NCBI GenBank assembly: GCA_958435545.1
Contig: CAUBGU010000050.1
Coordinates: forward strand, 1 to 12,430
Source: an uncultured Collinsella sp.
GTDB taxonomy: Bacteria; Actinomycetota; Coriobacteriia; Coriobacteriales; Coriobacteriaceae
Length of the DNA: 12,430 nucleotides
Direction of reading: 5' to 3'
Part shown: positions 1 through 5,697 of the stretch, one piece after another
Layout of the letters: every line of letters starts with the position of its first letter
Position numbering within the stretch: position 1 is the stretch's first letter
Translations under genes and position numbers: made by a program
Notes under the pieces: generated by a model
What the model was told of the DNA's origin: nothing
Seen by the model: only the letters and a program-made list of their open reading frames with translations
The model's database searches: none

Positions 1-2173
1 GCTCAACGTCCTGGGGAGCGGCGGCGTCCACCAGAGCCTGCTTGAGCTCGGTGTATTGACGCTCCACCTCGCCCTCGGCCCAGACCTGGTCGGCGATAGC
101 GTCGACCTGGCAGGCGGAGAACTTGTCCTCGGGCGTGTGCGAGACCGGGTCGACCTTGTGAATGGTCAGCTCGTTGCATTTGCCGATCCACCACTGGTAG
201 GTCATATAGACCGTGCCCTTGTTGATGCGGTCGCTCACGTCGGCACGGCTGTATACCTGGCCGCGGCGGCTGTGAATCGAGACGATGTCGCCATTCTTGA
301 TGCCGCGTGCCTCGGCGTCCGCGGGATTCATGCGGACAAAGCCGGGCTCGTCGGCGAGCAGTGCCAGCGTCTTGCAGTTGCCGGTCATCGAGCGGCAGCT
401 GTAGTGGCCGACCTCGCGGACGGTGCACAGGATGAGCGGGTACTCATCATCGGGAAGCTCGGAGGGCGCCTCCCAGTCGTGCGCCATCAGGTTGGCGCGG
501 CCGTCCTTGGTGGTGAACTTGCCACCAGCGAACATGTCGGGCGTACCGTGGTCGTTCACATCGGTGCTCTTGACCGGCCACTGGGCGTAGCCGCCCTCGG
601 GAGCCATCTTCTCGTAGGTCGCGCCCACAAAGTTGGGGCACAGGCTAATGCACTCGTTCCAGATCTGCTCGGTGTTGTCGTAGTGCATGGGATAGCCCAT
701 ACGCGTGGACAGGTCCGCGAAGATCTCCCAGTCGTGACGGCACTCGCCCTTGGGCGGAACGGCCGCGTCAAAGTGCTGGAAGCTACGGTCGGATGCGGTA
801 AAGACACCCTCGTGCTCGCCCCAAGAGGTGGCGGGCAGGATGACATCGGCGAGCATGGTCGTCTGCGTCATAAAGATGTCCTGGCAAATGAACAGATCCA
901 GCTCGGAGAGCGTCTTGCGCATACCGGCCGAATCGGGCTCGGTCTGCACCGGGTCCTCGCCGTAGTTGTAGAAGCAGTGCACCTTGCCCTCGTCGACCAG
1001 GTGGCCCAGGTCGGTGAGCTTGTAGCCCTCCTCGAGCGGGAGCTTTTCCTCGGGCACGCCCCAAGCCTTGGCAAACTTGGCACGCACAGCCGGGTCGGTG
1101 ACCTTCTGGTAGCCAGGGTACAGGTTGGGCAGCATGCCCATATCGCAGGAGCCCTGGACGTTGTTCTGACCACGCACGGGCGCGAGGCCGGAATTGGGTT
1201 TGCCGATCTGGCCGGCAACGCAGGCGATGGAGGCGATGGTGTGCACCGTCTTCAGGTTCTGCTTCTGCTGGCATACGCCCATGCCCCAGCCAATGATGGC
1301 AGAGGGCTTCGCCGTGGCGTACATCTCGGCAGCTTGGTGGATCAACGCGGGCTCGACACCCGTGATGTCCTGTACGGATTCGGGAGTGTAGTTCTTGATG
1401 GTCTCCCACCACTCGTCAAAGCCGTTCGTGTGCTCGGCGACGAATTCCTTGTCGTAGAGGCCATCGTTGACCAAGCAGTTGGCAAAGGCGTTGAGGAACG
1501 CAACGTTGCAACCGTTCTTGATCGGAAGGTAGAGATCGGCGATACGCGCGGTTTCGATATGGCGCGGATCGGCGACGATGATCTTGCAACCCTTTTCTTT
1601 GGCTCGCACGATACGCCTTGCGACGATGGGGTGCGAATCGGCAGGGTTATAGCCGAAGAGGAAAATGCAGCCCGCATCCTCCATACCGGGGATGGAGCAT
1701 GACATGCAACCTGAACCAACCGTGTCCATCAGACCGAGGACAGTAGGGCCGTGTCAAGTACGGGCGCAGTTGTCCACGCTGTGGGTGCCGATGCACGCAC
1801 GCGTAAACTTCTGCATGACGTAGTTCGCCTCATTGCCGCCGCCTCGCGAAGAGCCGGTGGTCATGACAGCGTTAGGACCATATTCGTCAATTATGGCCTG
1901 CATCTTAGATGCGGTGAAATCCAGTGCCTCGTCCCAGCTTACGCGCTCAAGATCCGCGCCCTTAGTGCGGCGGATCATCGGGTGCAGTACGCGAGGAGTC
2001 AAGATCTTGGTGTCGTTGATGAAGTCGTAGCCGCTCATGCCCTTAAGGCACAGCTCGCTCTGGTTGGTGATGCCGTTGAGCGGTTCGGTGCCCACGACCT
2101 GGCCGTTTTGGACCAGGAGGTTAAACTGGCAACCGGCGCCGCAGTACGGGCAGATCACTTTATGCTTCTCCAT
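1..2173 (-). CDS. fdhF: Formate dehydrogenase H alpha subunit, selenocysteine-containing (partial at left edge)
   Basis: Cytoplasmic molybdenum (bis-MGD) enzyme oxidising formate to CO2, as in formate hydrogenlyase. ATG at 2171-2173 follows a GGAGG site. The frame runs to base 2 with a single in-frame UGA (1754-1756) at residue 140, the Sec140 position of E. coli FdhF, followed by His141 (T-U-H-G-P-T). I translated the whole frame below the UGA and found no other stop. Cys8, Cys11, Cys15 and Cys42 match the [4Fe-4S] ligands and Lys44 the electron-path lysine of the family. Later family blocks are present: GWGMGVCQ, GQNNVQGSCDMG, SWGEHEGVF, VREVGHYSCRSMTGN, MTYQWWIG. No twin-arginine signal is seen. 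724 codons are present against 715 in E. coli, and the last ones align near the E. coli C-terminus, so only a few residues should be missing. It is the second gene after a hydN-like ferredoxin, 76 bases downstream. Gene callers will split it at the UGA. Confidence 0.97.
1723..1756 (-). promoter_or_regulatory. bSECIS element of fdhF with Sec UGA codon
   Basis: Directly after the in-frame UGA (1754-1756) the minus strand can fold a hairpin: arms TGTCC (1738-1742) and GGACA (1723-1727) around a ten-base loop containing GGTCT (1731-1735). The loop GGTCT begins 18 bases after the UGA, the same distance and the same loop pentamer as in the E. coli fdhF element, where the loop G-U and a bulged U bind SelB. 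This supports decoding of the UGA as selenocysteine. The hairpin is read from sequence; SelB binding is inferred from the family. Confidence 0.85.
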
Positions 2174-2249
2174 GACACCCTCCTTCCTTTCTCTGCTACC
2201 GATTAATCGGTACGTATTTGACAATCGTTGGGCCTGTATGGCCGCCCGG

Positions 2250-2768
2250 CTACGCCTCGTTTTCGATGGTGGCGCGGGCACGCTCGGCAGTCAGTTCTGC
2301 CAGGCGCTCCTCGTCTACCAAGGTGAGGCCCTTGGTCGGGCACGCCTCGGCACACGCCGGACCGCCGGGACGGTCCACGCACAGGTCGCACTTGAGCACG
2401 AAGCTCTTGGTCTGCGAACCCACGCGCACGTCGCCCATCAAGACGGGGACCTGCGTGGTCGCCACACTCACGGCGCCAAAGGGGCAGGCCATGACGCAGC
2501 TCTTGCAGCCGATGCAGTTGTCCTCGTTGACGCCGATGCGATGGTTCTTTGGATCAAAGAACAAGGCACCCGTGGGGCAGGCCTTGGCGCACGGAGCGTC
2601 CTCGCAGTGGTGACATGCCACCGGCGCGGAAATCTCGTAGGTGCGCGTTACGCGCAAGCGAGGTGCGGCGATGTTGCCGGGAATATCGTGTGCCTCGATG
2701 CACGCCGCCATACAGGTTTGGCACCCAATGCAGCGTGAAGAATCAGCCACGACTCGTTTATTGCCCAT
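2250..2768 (-). CDS. hydN: Four-[4Fe-4S] ferredoxin subunit of formate dehydrogenase (HydN/HycB type)
   Basis: Small electron-transfer protein of 172 residues that would carry electrons from FdhF to a hydrogenase or another acceptor. Sixteen cysteines form four clusters: C13/C16/C19/C23, C52/C55/C60/C64, C85/C88/C91/C95 and C127/C130/C139/C143, the spacing of the HydN/HycB/DmsB family. E. coli HydN is 175 residues and HycB is 203, so length favours HydN. ATG 2766-2768 has an AGGAGGG site 10 bases upstream; the longer open frame reaching 2876 lies in leader sequence and begins without this site. It is the first gene before fdhF and probably co-transcribed with it. No signal peptide or membrane segment is seen, so it should be cytoplasmic. 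The symbol is by similarity; an HDCR- or FDH-specific ferredoxin is the alternative. Confidence 0.93.
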   Translation of the reverse strand: MGNKRVVADSSRCIGCQTCMAACIEAHDIPGNIAAPRLRVTRTYEISAPVACHHCEDAPCAKACPTGALFFDPKNHRIGVNEDNCIGCKSCVMACPFGAVSVATTQVPVLMGDVRVGSQTKSFVLKCDLCVDRPGGPACAEACPTKGLTLVDEERLAELTAERARATIENEA

Positions 2769-2790
2769 GTTGTTCACTCCCTCCTGAATC

Positions 2791-2876
2791 CCATGCCGGA
2801 GAGACCCTGCCGACGTTGCCCCGGACCGCCCGTGGTCCGGCATCGGCGTATCGAGTGCATGCGGCGAAACAGGCAC
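2791..2876 (-). promoter_or_regulatory. Structured GC-rich 5' leader of hydN-fdhF; possible riboswitch
   Basis: The minus-strand leader just before the hydN ribosome site folds well. A perfect 7-bp stem (CCGGACC / GGTCCGG, 2821-2840) is stacked directly on a second 7-bp stem made by 2841-2847 and 2809-2815 (one G-U pair), with a five-base bulge GGCAA at 2816-2820. A further 4-bp helix (2855-2858 with 2873-2876) lies 5' of it. The AGGAGGG site lies only about six bases beyond the folded part. As the operon encodes a molybdenum enzyme, a Moco/Tuco-type riboswitch (RF01055) is a candidate, but I could not match its consensus from memory. The fold is seen; the ligand is a guess. Confidence 0.35.
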
Positions 2877-2946
2877 TTCGATAGAATTCCTCCAACGATA
2901 TACAGGTTAAATATACGCAGTTGCAGGGGGCAAACTTGAGCATAGG

Positions 2947-2972
2947 CCCTGCAATACGGGTGTATTGCAGGG
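2947..2972. promoter_or_regulatory. Perfect inverted repeat upstream of hydN-fdhF; probable operator
   Basis: Eleven-base arms CCCTGCAATAC (2947-2957) and GTATTGCAGGG (2962-2972) flank GGGT. A third half-site TTGCAGGG lies at 2921-2928, in the same orientation as the right arm and 44 bases from it, about four helical turns. A weak -10 (TATATT on the minus strand, 2910-2915) without a good -35 would put the dyad centre near -57 of the hydN-fdhF transcript, a usual position for an activator. A plus-strand hairpin followed by GTTTT is also possible, but no plus-strand gene ends here, so I favour a protein-binding site. Confidence 0.5.
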
Positions 2973-3081
2973 GTTTTGGCAGGTTGGAATTATTCTCTAG
3001 AAGCTATAAAGGTGAGTGTATTACATGCGTACGCCTCAGAGATTTTTACGCGCTCTCATTTTAGATGTACTACGCTTGTAT

Positions 3082-3139
3082 TCAAGTTAATGGTTATTTA
3101 CTTGAGCGAAATAAAGTAATCGTTATAAGATGCTCAAGT
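3082..3139 (+). promoter_or_regulatory. Promoter with operator repeats for the toxin-antitoxin pair
   Basis: A sigma70-like promoter has -35 TTGAGC (3102-3107), a 16-base spacer and -10 TATAAG (3124-3129). It is bracketed by an inverted repeat, ACTTGAGC (3100-3107) and GCTCAAGT (3132-3139), with a further half-site TCAAGT at 3082-3087. The left arm overlaps the -35 and the right arm the start of transcription, a layout expected for autorepression by the antitoxin encoded just downstream. Confidence 0.68.
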
Positions 3140-3195
3140 ATCGGCACATGCCGCATTTGACCGACTATATTGCACGCTCATTAAGGGGGCCAGTG

Positions 3196-3519
3196 ATGTC
3201 ATCGACTCAAAAACGAGCCATCCTGCAGGTGCGCATTCGCGAGGAAGACAAGCAGCATGCCGAACATCTCTACGACGCCATGGGCACATCGCTCGCCGAG
3301 GCCGTCCGTCTATTTGTCGCGCAGAGCATTTTGATGCGCAAGCTCCCCTTTCAGCCGGTCGCCGTGCGCTCAAAGGACGGCACCGCCGCCTATGGATCGC
3401 TCAAAGCATACGGTGACCCCAATCGCCGCTCCGAGGAGCGCAATGCCTGGATTGAATACCTTGCCACAGAAAGCGACGATTCGATTTTGGGTCCCGAGGA
3501 AGTAGATATCCATGAGTAG
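3196..3519 (+). CDS. RelB/DinJ-family antitoxin
   Basis: Protein of 107 residues. Residues about 8-55 resemble a RelB/DinJ ribbon-helix-helix antitoxin: a beta strand (ILQVRIREED), then helices ending in the SLAEAVRLFVAQSILMRKLPF stretch, which matches the family's S-EAIRLF---LPF pattern. The C-terminal half (AYGSLKAYGDPNRR onwards) should wrap and neutralise the toxin. ATG 3196 is chosen because it has an AAGGGGG site 6 bases upstream; the longer frame from 3130 starts inside the promoter. The stop TAG overlaps the start of the next gene by 8 bases (ATGAGTAG), the usual coupling of antitoxin and toxin. The N-terminal domain presumably binds the repeats at 3082-3139. The partner is a PIN protein rather than a RelE/YafQ RNase. 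Confidence 0.82.
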   Translation: MSSTQKRAILQVRIREEDKQHAEHLYDAMGTSLAEAVRLFVAQSILMRKLPFQPVAVRSKDGTAAYGSLKAYGDPNRRSEERNAWIEYLATESDDSILGPEEVDIHE

Positions 3520-3988
3520 CACCATCATCGACGAGACCGTCATCCTACGCTACCTGCTTGACGACGACGAAGTCCTGTCACCGCGCGCCGCCAAGGTCAT
3601 CGCCACGCGCACCGCTCGTGTCTATCCCGAAATCATCACGCGCGTCGTGGTCACGCTGCGCGACGTCTATAAGGTTCCCCGCGTTGAGATTGCTGCGGCC
3701 ATGAAAAGGCTGCTCGATGACGTCATGGTCGACAAGCCCACCGTTGTCGCCCTTGCCGTCAAGCTCTTTGGCAAGACCCATATGGACTTTACCGACTGCC
3801 TCCTCGCAGCCCGAACCGCCATCTATAACGACGACGTCGTGAGCTTTGGCAAGCCCATCATCCAAGGCATGATCGATTACCGCCGCAAGCGCCAAACCGC
3901 CGCCGACGCCCGCGACCGCGCCGCCGAAGCCCGCAGCCGAAGCACCGACTCCACCATCGACAAGCTCCGCCACCGCCCCCGCAGCTAA
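3512..3988 (+). CDS. PIN-domain toxin (VapC-like RNase)
   Basis: Protein of 158 residues. Its start (IIDETVILRYLLDDDE, leading acid D7) is a PIN-domain opening, normally DTN-ILRYLL. Other likely metal ligands are E40 (YPEII) and D92/D95 (MDFTDCLLAAR). The last conserved motif, normally TFDK, reads SFGK near residue 112, so the fourth acid appears to be glycine; activity could be altered. Residues after about 125 form an Arg/Ala-rich, probably disordered tail not usual for PIN toxins. The family cleaves RNA, often tRNA or rRNA, when freed from its antitoxin. The gene overlaps the antitoxin by 8 bases and has no strong ribosome site of its own, implying translational coupling. A hairpin repeat follows 13 bases after the stop and may end transcription. 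Confidence 0.78.
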   Translation: MSSTIIDETVILRYLLDDDEVLSPRAAKVIATRTARVYPEIITRVVVTLRDVYKVPRVEIAAAMKRLLDDVMVDKPTVVALAVKLFGKTHMDFTDCLLAARTAIYNDDVVSFGKPIIQGMIDYRRKRQTAADARDRAAEARSRSTDSTIDKLRHRPRS

Positions 3989-4001
3989 CCCCATCCCCAC
4001 C

Positions 4002-4072
4002 TAAGTTGCGGTGAAATACGGACTGTTTTATGCCTTTAAAGGCCTCAACAGTCCGCATTTCACCGCAACTTA
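4002..4072. repeat. Hairpin repeat, copy 1 (26-base arms)
   Basis: Arms at 4002-4027 and 4047-4072 are complementary over 26 bases with one mismatch (at 4018, a G-U pair in minus-strand RNA). The 19-base loop contains the palindrome GCCTTTAAAGGC (4032-4043). The arm core, 21 bases starting AGTTGCGGTG and ending ACGGACT, recurs exactly at 5286-5352. It lies between convergent genes, where it could act as a two-way terminator, though neither side has a clear T-tract. Family membership suggests a dispersed palindromic element of REP or MITE kind. Confidence 0.85.
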
Positions 4073-4098
4073 TTGAAGGTGGACCGCGAACGATTTCG

Positions 4099-5100
4099 CT
4101 ATCGGGATTCGGCGTAGGGTTTTGTTGTCGGAATGCCGTAGCCGCGAATCATGGCACCGAACGATTCTACGTCGTAGGTGTCCGAGAGTTTGAAATGAAT
4201 GACGTTGTGGCCCATGGAGCGAAGGTTCGCGTCGCGCATGAGGGCCGCTCGATACGTTTTTGCCGCCGCCCGCTCTGGATCATTTTGAGCCTCGTCTTCA
4301 AACTTGCCTAGCCCATGCAGCTCTGCCAGCGTCCATGAGCCGTCTGGCATCTGCCAGCCATAATCTGCTAGATAATAGCCAGCGTTTCCCGGTCGCGTTA
4401 TCTCAACTTGAAGCTCGGGCGCGGCAACCCCAGCGAGAATCATCGCTGCTCTCGCCTCAGACTCGCCGCCATTGTCTGACCTGCCGTCCATATACTCAAA
4501 AACGTCAAAAGCACGCGCGATGCCATGCAACCCTCGGCAATTTGCCTGGGCATATGCTCGCAGCTCTTCGCGTTCGACATCGTACTCACGGGCCAAGCCA
4601 TCGACATAGCCCAGCGCATAGCGAAAGGCGCTCGTTCGAGCGATATCAACAACCGTTCGACACGGATCCGTCAGTGTAAACAGACCTAGCCGCCACACTT
4701 CGCCCGCCCGCCAGCGCTTGTATTCAACGAACTCATACTTATCACGCCTTGTAGACCGTGGCAGCAGTACTTGCACTTTATCCAGAAGCGTATACGCCGA
4801 GCCGATGCCGTAGAGCAGCGCTGCTGTCGCTCCGCAAAACACAGCATCCGGTTCAACGACCGCAATAGCGGATGCCAGCTGAAAGATACGATCTTCAACC
4901 CCAAGATTATTCCAATAGACCGGATCCGCATATACATGGTTGTAAAGACGAAGCATGAGCTCTTCCTGCATAAGCTCGCGCGCACGGCGTTCATCCCAAG
5001 GATCAATTGTTATAAGCAGCTGTCCATCTTGATGAATTCCAACGGCCGAGAATAGCATCCTTGCATAGGACTGCGGAAAATGTTTGCCTTTATCGAGCAT
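4099..5100 (-). CDS. AbiEi-like protein with C-terminal PD-(D/E)XK nuclease-like domain
   Basis: Protein of about 333 residues, family not certain. The N-terminal two thirds carry features of AbiEi-type antitoxin/regulator proteins: ATAALLYGIG near residue 95, followed by a beta-rich part with LFTLTDPCRTVVDIAR, a typical 'T-P-RTv-D-ar' signature. The C-terminal part has SEAR (E215), YLADYGW (D246) and AELHGLGK (E261, K266), which fits a Vsr/DUF559-like PD-(D/E)XK core. No AbiEii nucleotidyltransferase toxin lies beside it. The start is unsure: ATG 5100 has only a weak GGGG upstream; ATG 5112, ATG 5118 and GTG 5121 are alternatives in frame without any ribosome site. The gene is convergent with the toxin gene, looks less GC-rich than its neighbours and is bracketed by the hairpin repeats at 4002-4072 and 5286-5352. 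Such proteins are often annotated as hypothetical; a role in defence or addiction is a guess. Confidence 0.7.
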   Translation of the reverse strand: MLDKGKHFPQSYARMLFSAVGIHQDGQLLITIDPWDERRARELMQEELMLRLYNHVYADPVYWNNLGVEDRIFQLASAIAVVEPDAVFCGATAALLYGIGSAYTLLDKVQVLLPRSTRRDKYEFVEYKRWRAGEVWRLGLFTLTDPCRTVVDIARTSAFRYALGYVDGLAREYDVEREELRAYAQANCRGLHGIARAFDVFEYMDGRSDNGGESEARAAMILAGVAAPELQVEITRPGNAGYYLADYGWQMPDGSWTLAELHGLGKFEDEAQNDPERAAAKTYRAALMRDANLRSMGHNVIHFKLSDTYDVESFGAMIRGYGIPTTKPYAESR

Positions 5101-5285
5101 GGCCAACCCCATAACCATCACGGCGGAGAGAATACCATTACGCTATCGCATGCTTCCGTCCGCAGGCCTTGCCAAAAGCTGACCAAAAGCTTGACGTCGC
5201 AGGTCAGGGCTTCAGAAAATATTTCCACTCTCGGTAGACGGTCGTTACGGTCCTCCCAACGGCATCAAAATCCAACCTTACAAAT

Positions 5286-5352
5286 AGTTGCGGTGAAATA
5301 CGGACTAAATGAGCCAAATAAGCCAAAAAACAGTCCGTATTTCACCGCAACT
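5286..5352. repeat. Hairpin repeat, copy 2 (perfect 21-base arms)
   Basis: Arms 5286-5306 and 5332-5352 are perfectly complementary over 21 bases around an A-rich 25-base loop (5307-5331). Both arms match those of the element at 4002-4072; the loops differ. It sits in the 349-base stretch between the AbiEi-like gene (5100) and tRNA-Gly (5450). That stretch otherwise holds only the tRNA terminator at 5403-5438; I see no gene in it. Confidence 0.85.
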
Positions 5353-5402
5353 TAAGAGGGGATGTGGGGCGGCATCGATTCCCGTCACCCCGTGCACTTA
5401 CG

Positions 5403-5438
5403 AAAATGGCTCTGGTCCCAAAAGGAACCAGAGCCATT
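5403..5438 (-). terminator. Intrinsic terminator of the tRNA operon
   Basis: On the minus strand, 12 bases downstream of tRNA-Gly, AATGGCTCTGGT (5427-5438) pairs perfectly with ACCAGAGCCATT (5405-5416). Three more closing pairs (one U-G) lead to a TTTT loop. Read on this strand the stem ends in CCATTTT, giving a short T-run. Confidence 0.8.
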
Positions 5439-5449
5439 CGTCTATCTTA

Positions 5450-5523
5450 TGGAGCGGGCGACGGGAATCGAACCCGCGTCATCAGCTTGGAAGGCTGGGG
5501 TTCTACCATTGAACTACGCCCGC
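5450..5523 (-). tRNA. tRNA-Gly (anticodon TCC)
   Basis: Cloverleaf on the minus strand: acceptor GCGGGCG (5517-5523) pairs with CGCCCGC (5454-5460), discriminator T at 5453, genome-encoded CCA at 5450-5452. The anticodon arm CAGCC-TTCCAA-GCTG gives anticodon TCC, reading GGA. The T arm carries GGTTCGATTCC. It lies 6 bases downstream of tRNA-Pro in the same transcript. Confidence 0.97.
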
Positions 5524-5529
5524 AAGATA

Positions 5530-5606
5530 TGGTCGGGACGACAGGATTTGAACCTGCGACATCCTGCTCCCAAAGCAGGCGCGCTACCAAACTGCGCCAC
5601 GTCCCG
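5530..5606 (-). tRNA. tRNA-Pro (anticodon TGG)
   Basis: Cloverleaf on the minus strand: acceptor CGGGACG (5600-5606) pairs with CGTCCCG (5534-5540), discriminator A at 5533, encoded CCA at 5530-5532. The anticodon arm CCTGC-TTTGGGA-GCAGG gives anticodon TGG, reading CCA. The T arm has GGTTCAAATCC. First gene of a two-tRNA operon with tRNA-Gly. Confidence 0.97.
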
Positions 5607-5657
5607 AAGGTGTTGAGCAGCTAAGGTCTAAACCTTGCGTGTCCCAAAGCGAAGGAA

Positions 5658-5686
5658 ATTATAGGGGAGACTTCGCGCCTGTGCAA
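5658..5686 (-). promoter_or_regulatory. Strong sigma70 promoter of the tRNA-Pro/tRNA-Gly operon
   Basis: On the minus strand -35 TTGCAC (5681-5686), a 17-base spacer and a consensus -10 TATAAT (5658-5663). It lies about 50 bases upstream of tRNA-Pro and only 11 bases after the brnQ stop codon, so the tRNAs have their own start whatever happens to brnQ transcription. Confidence 0.88.
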
Positions 5687-5697
5687 GCGACGATACC

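Noticed and set aside
56..1702. 548-residue open frame on the plus strand
   Set aside because: Antisense shadow of fdhF caused by high GC at third positions; no family resemblance and no ribosome site.
1754..2281. fdhF as a truncated or broken gene ending at the TGA 1754-1756
   Set aside because: The frame stays open for the remaining 584 codons with all family motifs, the next residue is His141, and a SECIS hairpin follows; the TGA encodes selenocysteine.
2758..2943. 61-residue leader peptide ORF upstream of hydN
   Set aside because: No ribosome site at its start, it overlaps the folded leader and the hydN start, and the sequence resembles no known peptide; the folded RNA explains the region better.
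3130..3195. N-terminal extension of the antitoxin from ATG 3130
   Set aside because: It starts inside the -10 box and downstream operator arm; the ATG at 3196 has a proper ribosome site and matches family length.
3000..5450. Genomic island integrated at the 3' end of tRNA-Gly
   Set aside because: Geometry and atypical genes fit, but I see no integrase and no direct repeat of the tRNA 3' end at the other side.
5309..5624. Small plus-strand ORFs with peptides such as GRRESNPRHQLGRLGF or TGIEPASSAWKAG
   Set aside because: These are the well-known spurious translations of the antisense strand of tRNA genes; here they cover tRNA-Gly and tRNA-Pro.
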